Positions 7,985 through 12,671 of a stretch of DNA of 12,671 nucleotides are shown in pieces. How positions within the stretch are numbered: the stretch's first letter is position 1; every line of letters begins with the position of its first letter. The stretch covers positions 1 through 12,671 of the forward strand of contig JAHBMJ010000118.1 of the NCBI GenBank assembly GCA_018398765.1. The letters run 5' to 3'. This stretch comes from Chromera velia (Eukaryota > Sar > Chromeraceae). The translations under genes and the position numbers were made by a program. The notes beneath the pieces were generated by a model that was not told the origin of the DNA, did not search any database, and saw only the letters and a program-made list of their open reading frames with translations.

Positions 7985-10900
7985 ATGGCGTGTGTCCGTC
8001 TCTTTCTCCAACTGTTGTTCTGTCTTGTCTCTTGTGTCTCTTATGCTGGTGCAGGAGCGACACCGCTCTCTCTGTCGCCTTTTCTGATTCCGCCTCGTCG
8101 AATTCACGAGAAAGAAAAAGTGAAAACGGCCCTGTCACTAAATCGGATCATGTTTGAGAGGGAAGAGTTTGACAACACTTACAGAGTCACGAGACGGCAA
8201 ACAAGAGACGGGAAACGTTACCTCGACATTCTCCTCGAGGTCTCAGACCACAGAGCCCAGCACTGCGCGCGGGTGTTGAGGACAAAAAGCGGAGACACTC
8301 TGCGGATGGGTGTGGTCAATTGTGGAGCGAGGGACGATGCGACTGCCGAGTGGGTCCAGCGCGTGTCCCCCATCGTAGAAGGGGATCACTCACAGAACAC
8401 CTCTTTGGGTGTACAAGTCCAACGGCGAGGGTTCGAAGAGCGGGGCGAAGGGAAGGAAGAACTCGAAGGAAAACAGTACAGGCCTCTGGATCGATGGTGC
8501 CCTGCTGCCACTCACCTGCGTCTCAGCATGCGAGAAGAGAGAGACGGGGAAGGCATAGGACTTTCTCCTTGTGTGAGTGAGGGGACTGAAGGAGGGGTGG
8601 GTGCCGATGGAGATTTGACAGTGTGTGCGGCCTCACGAGAGGAAAATTTGGATATGCACTTGAAAGAAGGATTCAGGAGACGTCTTCAAGGACTTTGGCA
8701 GAGGGCGAAGACGATCGTTGGTCTTCCTCTTCGGCTAGCGGAGGGCACCGCAAATAAAGACGAGCGTGGGGAGAAAGCGGAAGAGGATTGTGGAGGCACA
8801 CCGTGTCCTTCTTTTGCCTCTCCAGCAGCCACAAAGCGTCTCCTCATCTATCCCATGACGACCCTCGAGACTCAATTGTCCTGGCCTCTCCTCTCAGAGC
8901 TTCCCTCAAGTCTGCGTCCCAAAGTGGACCTGCTCCTCTGCCTTCCGAGGGTCTCCTCTCTCAAGAGAATTATCCCGGCAGTCGCATCTCTACAGGCAAG
9001 TCTATCAACAAGGTGAACTGTGTGAATCAATGAAGAGATTGTCAGTAGAGGAATGCGTGGGAGAATGGGCCAGGAAGAACATCCGTCGAAAGAATGATCG
9101 AGTGAATGTGGGACGTAACAAACCACTTTGTTTCAGGTTCCCGCTTGCCACATGTCCTGACTGTGAGGCAACTACGTCTGCTCCTGAGTTGAAAGACGGG
9201 ACCCGAAGCTTTGAGGCACGGAAAATAAGAAAAAGGGATAGCGAATGAATGTGTGAGAGTCCGTGAAGCTCCTTGGAAAGGCAAGAAAGAAGAAGGAAGC
9301 GCGATATAGTAAGATAGGGCTTCTCTTCATTCGCTCTCTCTGGTTTTCTTAACGACTTTTCCTCTCTCTTTCGCTGTGTCGTCCTGCAAAGGGAAACTTG
9401 AGAGAAACACATGAATCAAACACAGAGCGAACAGAGCCTGACGCGCCCTCTAAAAGAAGACAATCTTTCTGCTCACCTGCCTTTCTGTCTGTCGGTCTAT
9501 GGGTCTCCATGACCTTTCGTTTTTCTCTCCATGCCTGCCTTTCTGGTGGCCTTGCTGAAAATTGAATTGCCCACTTCTCTTTTTGACACTTTTGGAAATA
9601 GACAGCACGAAGAGAGAGAAAGAGGAGAACGAAGCAACGGAAAGGAAGAAACAGAGAGCGGCCTACTCTGTCTCTGCGTGCGTCAGTGTAGCTGTGGGTC
9701 GCCTGTCTGTTCGACTGTCCAAATGCATGTTGGCTTTCCCCTTTTGCAGGTGGACCGTCTCTTTTTGTGTGGCGGCTCCCGTGTGGAGCCTCAGTATTGG
9801 TCTTCCCGTGTTATGAGGGACGAGGGGAACCTCGAGCGTATGCTCGTGGAGGGGTGCGCTCAATCTGGAATCGTGCAGAAGCCTCAGTCAGTCAGTTTGT
9901 GTTTCGATACATTCTGACAGTCTGTCAGATCACTCAGTCGGTTGGTGGGTCAGTCAGCTAGGGCAGCAGTCAATTTGTCAGGCAGATCGATCGAGAGAAA
10001 GGGAGTCAGTCAGTCAGTCAGTCAGTCAGTCAGTCAGTCAGTCAGTCAATTAGGTGGTATACAAGGGAAGGGGGCGGCAGAGTGGGTGGGCGCTTTTGCG
10101 GGTGCACGGTGCTGCCTGCTGCTTCAAAGCAAAATGGACTGCCACCTTTCGGTCGGGTTGAAACGAAAGGAAAAGTTCCAAGAACTAAATGATCAAGTAC
10201 CACAAGACAATCGGCACTCGAGCAGACAGACGCACAGCTAGCCACTGCAGGCTGACAGGTGAATGCCTGAAGTTTCACACAAACTTCCGTCAAAAAAGGG
10301 ACGACCCGAAAAAAAGACAATCAAACCAGTCGAAGACATTCAACGGATAACCGCCGCTCTGTCCACAGCAGGGTAAGCATCAAGGGGCCGCTGCTTTTAC
10401 TGCACAAGCGGTTTGTGTGTAGTGCATGCTTCGATCTGCTGAATGCGACATGTGGAACTCCCACCAAGTTATTATACACAACTTGTGTGTGTGTGTGTGT
10501 GTGTGTGTGTTCTTTTGTTGTCTTCTTCGCAGTCAGTCGTCTCTGTTCCATGCCTTTTTGCAGACTCCTCATCCGGCAAAACCTCCGAAAATTCCTCACG
10601 GAAGAGCTAGACGGGTTAGTGCCTCGAGACTCTGCAATCCGCATCGCAGCCCATCCGTCAAGACTGGGGCCTCTGGATTGGAGGGGGTCTGTGTCCTCTT
10701 TCTCTGAGGCTGCAGCGCTTTCGTCGTTGTCTTCTGCTTTGTTAGACGAGAAACCACAAACGGTCGAGAAACTCGGGCAGGGCACGCGGCCTCAGCGTGT
10801 TATTTTAGCAATAGGCCCTGAAGGAGGCTGGGATGAGCCGTCGGAGCTGGATCTTCTGTCTTCAGTGGGCTTCGTGGGTCTCTCTCTTGGGGCATCGACG

Positions 10901-10987
10901 CTCCGCACAAGCACAGCGCTTCCAGTGCTGCTTGCTCTTGCTCATCAATGGGTACAAACAAGTATTGAAACAAAAAAGTCTTATTAA
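7985..10987 (+). CDS. rsmE: RsmE family 16S rRNA (uracil1498-N3)-methyltransferase, probably plastid-targeted
   Basis: Three exons: 7985-8995, 9750-9886 and 10564-10987, giving 523 residues. RsmE enzymes use S-adenosylmethionine to methylate N3 of U1498 in bacterial-type small-subunit rRNA. Residues 92-107 (QHCARVLRTKSGDTLR) match the N-terminal PUA-like domain, and 314-337 plus 338-350 (VDLLLCLPRVSSLKRI, then VDRLFLCGG) the start of the SPOUT domain. The SPOUT knot shows IGPEGGW at 466-472 and LSLGASTLRTSTA at 489-501. Residues 4-21 are a hydrophobic signal peptide followed by AGAGA, then a basic stretch, which suggests import into a complex plastid. That is why I chose 7985 rather than the in-frame ATG at 7910. 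A low-complexity insertion (about 130-285) makes it roughly twice the bacterial length. Odd points: LRTSTA replaces the usual LRTETA, and AQSGI the usual EQSGR. Confidence 0.88.
8996..9749 (+). other. rsmE intron 1, GC-AG type
   Basis: 754 nt. Exon 1 ends CTACAG and the intron starts GCAAGT, the standard context of GC-AG introns. It ends CCCCTTTTGCAG, after which exon 2 reads VDRLFLCGG in frame. Without splicing, the frame stops at 9017. The nearest GT donor (AAG|GTGAAC at 9012) would give the wrong phase for exon 2. Confidence 0.8.
10004..10048. repeat. (CAGT)n microsatellite in rsmE intron 2
   Basis: About eleven perfect AGTC units. The same tetramer occurs three times at the intron's 5' splice site (9885-9896) and scattered in between, so the intron seems enriched in this motif. 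Confidence 0.95.
10484..10511. repeat. (TG)n microsatellite near the rsmE intron 2 acceptor
   Basis: About 14 TG units, 20-80 nt before the two candidate 3' splice sites. (TG)n next to an acceptor is known to affect splicing in animals; whether it does here is unknown. Confidence 0.95.
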
Positions 10988-11152
10988 AAAAAAAACATGC
11001 GTTCATTAGAACTTTTAGAGGTGTTAATTATGGGAAGTTCCTAGTAGCGAGGTATAGCGAGGTTCCTGCGCAAGTTCTTAGCTAGGTTCTTAGAAATTAT
11101 GATACTGCTGAATCCAGTGCTGATTCATGCATATTTCTAATAATCATCAATG
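10988..11152. other. rsmE downstream region; short repeats only
   Basis: A ten-A run begins at the rsmE stop codon. Farther on are small imperfect repeats (TAGCGAGGT/ATAGCGAGGT and AGTTCTTAG/GGTTCTTAG). No AATAAA signal and no gene are visible. Confidence 0.6.
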
Positions 11153-11391
11153 TTAGGGCTGGGAAAAGGTTCATTGAGAAAAGGTTTAAATCTGAAAAAG
11201 TGAACCTGTTGAACCTGTTTTGAACCTGTTGAACCTGTTTTGAACCTGTTTTGGAGGCCAGACACGCGGCCACTGGCACAAGGCCGGCCAGGCCCGCGCC
11301 GTCCACGGCCCATGTAGGTGAAATAAGGAGCCGGAGCCGCGCGCACAGCAACTGTCCCCAGCCGGTTCAATCTATTGTATCGGACAGACGC

Positions 11392-11441
11392 ATGTCAGCA
11401 TATGTCAGCATCATATGTCAGCATGAAAACTCATGCTGACA
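11392..11441. repeat. ATGTCAGCAT repeats ending in an 11-bp hairpin
   Basis: ATGTCAGCAT occurs at 11392-11401, 11402-11411 and 11415-11424. The last copy forms a perfect stem, TGTCAGCATGA (11416-11426) with TCATGCTGACA (11431-11441), around an AAAC loop. It lies inside the candidate transposon. Confidence 0.85.
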
Positions 11442-11602
11442 GTTGCAGAAGTGAAGAAGTATACATGATTTACCAAGTTTTCCACTTGCAACTTTGAAGG
11501 TCACTGGCAAAGAGGCGGCGGGAGCAGCAGGTCAAAGAGACGGCGGTACACGGAGAAGGAGGGGGGGAGCGGGGGCCGCGGGGCAACCGGTGAGCAGATG
11601 AA

Positions 11603-11620
11603 AGAAAGAAAGAAAGAAAT
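11603..11620. repeat. Short (GAAA)n tract
   Basis: Four to five GAAA units, at the boundary between the GC-rich and AT-rich halves of the candidate transposon. Confidence 0.85.
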
Positions 11621-12000
11621 GCTGTGATACACTGATAGTCTTATATTAACTAAATTGTCATGATTAATATGATCATATAAATTTAATTATGACATTTTCC
11701 ATTTTTTTCAGGCTTTTTTGATTACTAATTTTCGACTATAAACAGTGAATAACTTGAGACTAGCACCTAATATAAGCGTAAATATTGATTTAAACTATTT
11801 AAAAACACTACTAAGGCATAGATTCTATAATAAAACGTTCTAAAAATGCATTAAAGCCTAATTTAAAGGCATAAGATAATATAAAAAAATGAGGTTTCTA
11901 TTAATTAAAAGTGAACCTGTTTTTGAACCTGTTTTTCAACCTGATTCAGGTTCATTACTTCGAAGTGAACCTTGAACCTTGAACCTTTTCCTAGCACTAA

Positions 12001-12340
12001 TCATCATCATAGTACTATATATTTGGCATCAATACCACATCATATTGTTTAAAGAATAAAAAAATATATCGTAATAATGATATGTACAACCTTCATATGT
12101 ACGTACGGACTGCGATGGACTAGGCTACGGAACTAAGATGTTCTATTTTTTTTTATGATGTTTTAATTATATTCTATTATATTCGATCAATTTTTGAAGC
12201 AGTCCCTTAATTCTGTCAATTAGCAACCCTAGCCTAGGCTTCTAAGCAGCCTGCAAAGCACAACATGTAACTCTAAGTGCAAAGAGACTGTTGTTTATTC
12301 AAAGTTTGATAAAAATATCAAGGAAAAAAATAAAATGGTT
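12001..12340. other. AT-rich non-coding stretch
   Basis: No supported gene. It contains small palindromes, such as GTACGTAC near 12099-12106 and AGCCTAGGCT at 12231-12240. Its composition is far more AT-rich than the gene-bearing part and resembles the right half of the neighbouring transposon, so it may be more mobile-element DNA. Confidence 0.6.
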
Positions 12341-12370
12341 TTGCGTTGCTTTTCCAATGCCTGTAAAGCC

Positions 12371-12494
12371 CGCGGCGTTTGTAGGTAAACGCCGCGAGGC
12401 CGCAAAACGGCCCCACTCTGCCGTGGGGCACCCAAAGAGCGCTTTGTGGCGCGCTGTAGAGGAAAGTTTCCTCGAGTCTGCACCGTGTCGCAGA
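12371..12494. repeat. Cluster of GC-rich hairpins
   Basis: Perfect inverted repeats lie nearly end to end: CGCGGCGTTT/AAACGCCGCG (12371-12396, 6-nt loop), GGCCG/CGGCC (12398-12412), GCCCCAC/GTGGGGC (12410-12429), AGCGC/GCGCT (12438-12455), GAGGAAA/TTTCCTC (12459-12473) and TCTGC/GCAGA (12477-12494). The cluster sits in AT-rich DNA. Both strands carry open frames of 60-86 codons across it, but they look like products of the palindromes. It could be a structured RNA, a foldback element or part of a repeat family. Confidence 0.6.
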
Positions 12495-12649
12495 GCGACT
12501 TTCCAAGCTACTCTGTGGAGCCCTGCGACAAACCATTCACAGACTTGTTAAAACACAGTGAAAACATGTATACTAAAGAGCCTTCCGAAAAATTTTGGCG
12601 CCTGCGGCGCAAATTGCTCGTTTTATGAGTATATATTAGCAGGATGAGC

Positions 12650-12671
12650 GGGGGGGGGGGGGGGGGGGGGG
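12650..12671. repeat. Terminal poly-G run
   Basis: 22 consecutive G to the last base. A homopolymer at the edge suggests a sequencing or assembly stop rather than a biological end; no telomere repeat precedes it. Confidence 0.9.

Larger units (their letters stand above)
9887..10563 (+). other. rsmE intron 2 with donor inside a CAGT repeat
   Basis: 677 nt, phase 2. Preferred donor is CCTCA|GTCAGT at 9887 and preferred acceptor CTTTTTGCAG at 10563, giving KPQLLIRQNLRKFL across the junction, as expected for the family. Alternatives are donors at 9891 and 9895 and an acceptor at 10532; 9895 with 10532 also keeps frame and would add about 13 residues. Confidence 0.65.
11153..12000. mobile_element. 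Candidate non-autonomous DNA transposon (hAT-like MITE)
   Basis: 848 bp bounded by imperfect 21-bp terminal inverted repeats at 11153-11173 and 11980-12000, matching at 19 of 21 positions and beginning TTAGGGCTGGG and TTAGTGCTAGG. TGAACCTGTT recurs near both ends: five copies at 11201-11250 and two at 11912-11933, plus degenerate GAACCT copies. Subterminal repeats are typical transposase sites of hAT elements. The 9-mer TAATCATCA at 11141-11149 and 11998-12006 may be a remnant of a target duplication, but it overlaps the right repeat by 3 bp and sits 3 bp off the left one, so the exact ends are uncertain. No transposase is encoded. The interior is GC-rich to about 11610, then strongly AT-rich. 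Confidence 0.6.

Noticed and set aside
11640-12340. Mitochondrial or plastid DNA insertion
   Set aside because: AT-rich as expected, but I could recognise no organelle gene or rRNA fragment, so composition alone is not enough.
12291-12551. 86-codon plus-strand frame and overlapping 62- and 72-codon minus-strand frames
   Set aside because: All cross the hairpin cluster, mirror each other through its palindromes, and match no family I recognise.

Overview
The window looks like a nuclear contig from a eukaryotic microbe. It has spliced genes, abundant microsatellites and minisatellites, a candidate inverted-repeat transposon, and low-complexity runs at both ends ((AC)n on the left, a 22-nt G run on the right) that suggest ordinary contig breaks. 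A signal peptide on a bacterial-type 16S rRNA methyltransferase (RsmE) points to a protist with a secondary (complex) plastid. A photosynthetic alveolate such as a chromerid is my best guess, but the window holds no diagnostic species marker.

Layout. Positions 1-440 are an (AC)n tract. Positions 812-7418 on the minus strand carry what I read as one gene of at least 12 exons. The single-frame open stretches are fragmentary, but 12 candidate exons with GT-AG borders join in phase from an ATG at 7418 to a donor at 812. The model gives about 790 residues: a charged N-terminal region, one divergent C2-like domain, and a C-terminal membrane region resembling the PRT_C region of MCTP proteins (multiple C2 and transmembrane region proteins, thought to work at ER membrane contacts). 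Its last exon or exons probably lie beyond the left edge. Several introns of this gene carry their own tandem repeat: (AC)n, a 28-bp unit, (TTTC)n, a 37-bp unit, and (GA)n/(GAAA)n.

Positions 7419-7984 separate the divergent start codons. This stretch holds a TATA-like run beside a perfect 12-bp palindrome, a 16-bp direct repeat and C-rich hairpins, and may be a shared promoter. Positions 7985-10987 on the plus strand are a three-exon rsmE gene of 523 codons, with a GC-AG first intron.

Right of the genes, 11153-12000 is a candidate non-autonomous DNA transposon with imperfect 21-bp terminal inverted repeats and repeated TGAACCTGTT motifs near both ends. Positions 12001-12340 are AT-rich and apparently non-coding. 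Positions 12371-12494 are a run of closely packed GC-rich hairpins of unknown nature, and the contig then ends in poly-G.

The two genes share an upstream region but have no obvious common pathway: one would act on plastid rRNA, the other on membranes. No tRNA, rRNA, CRISPR array or prokaryotic operon was found.
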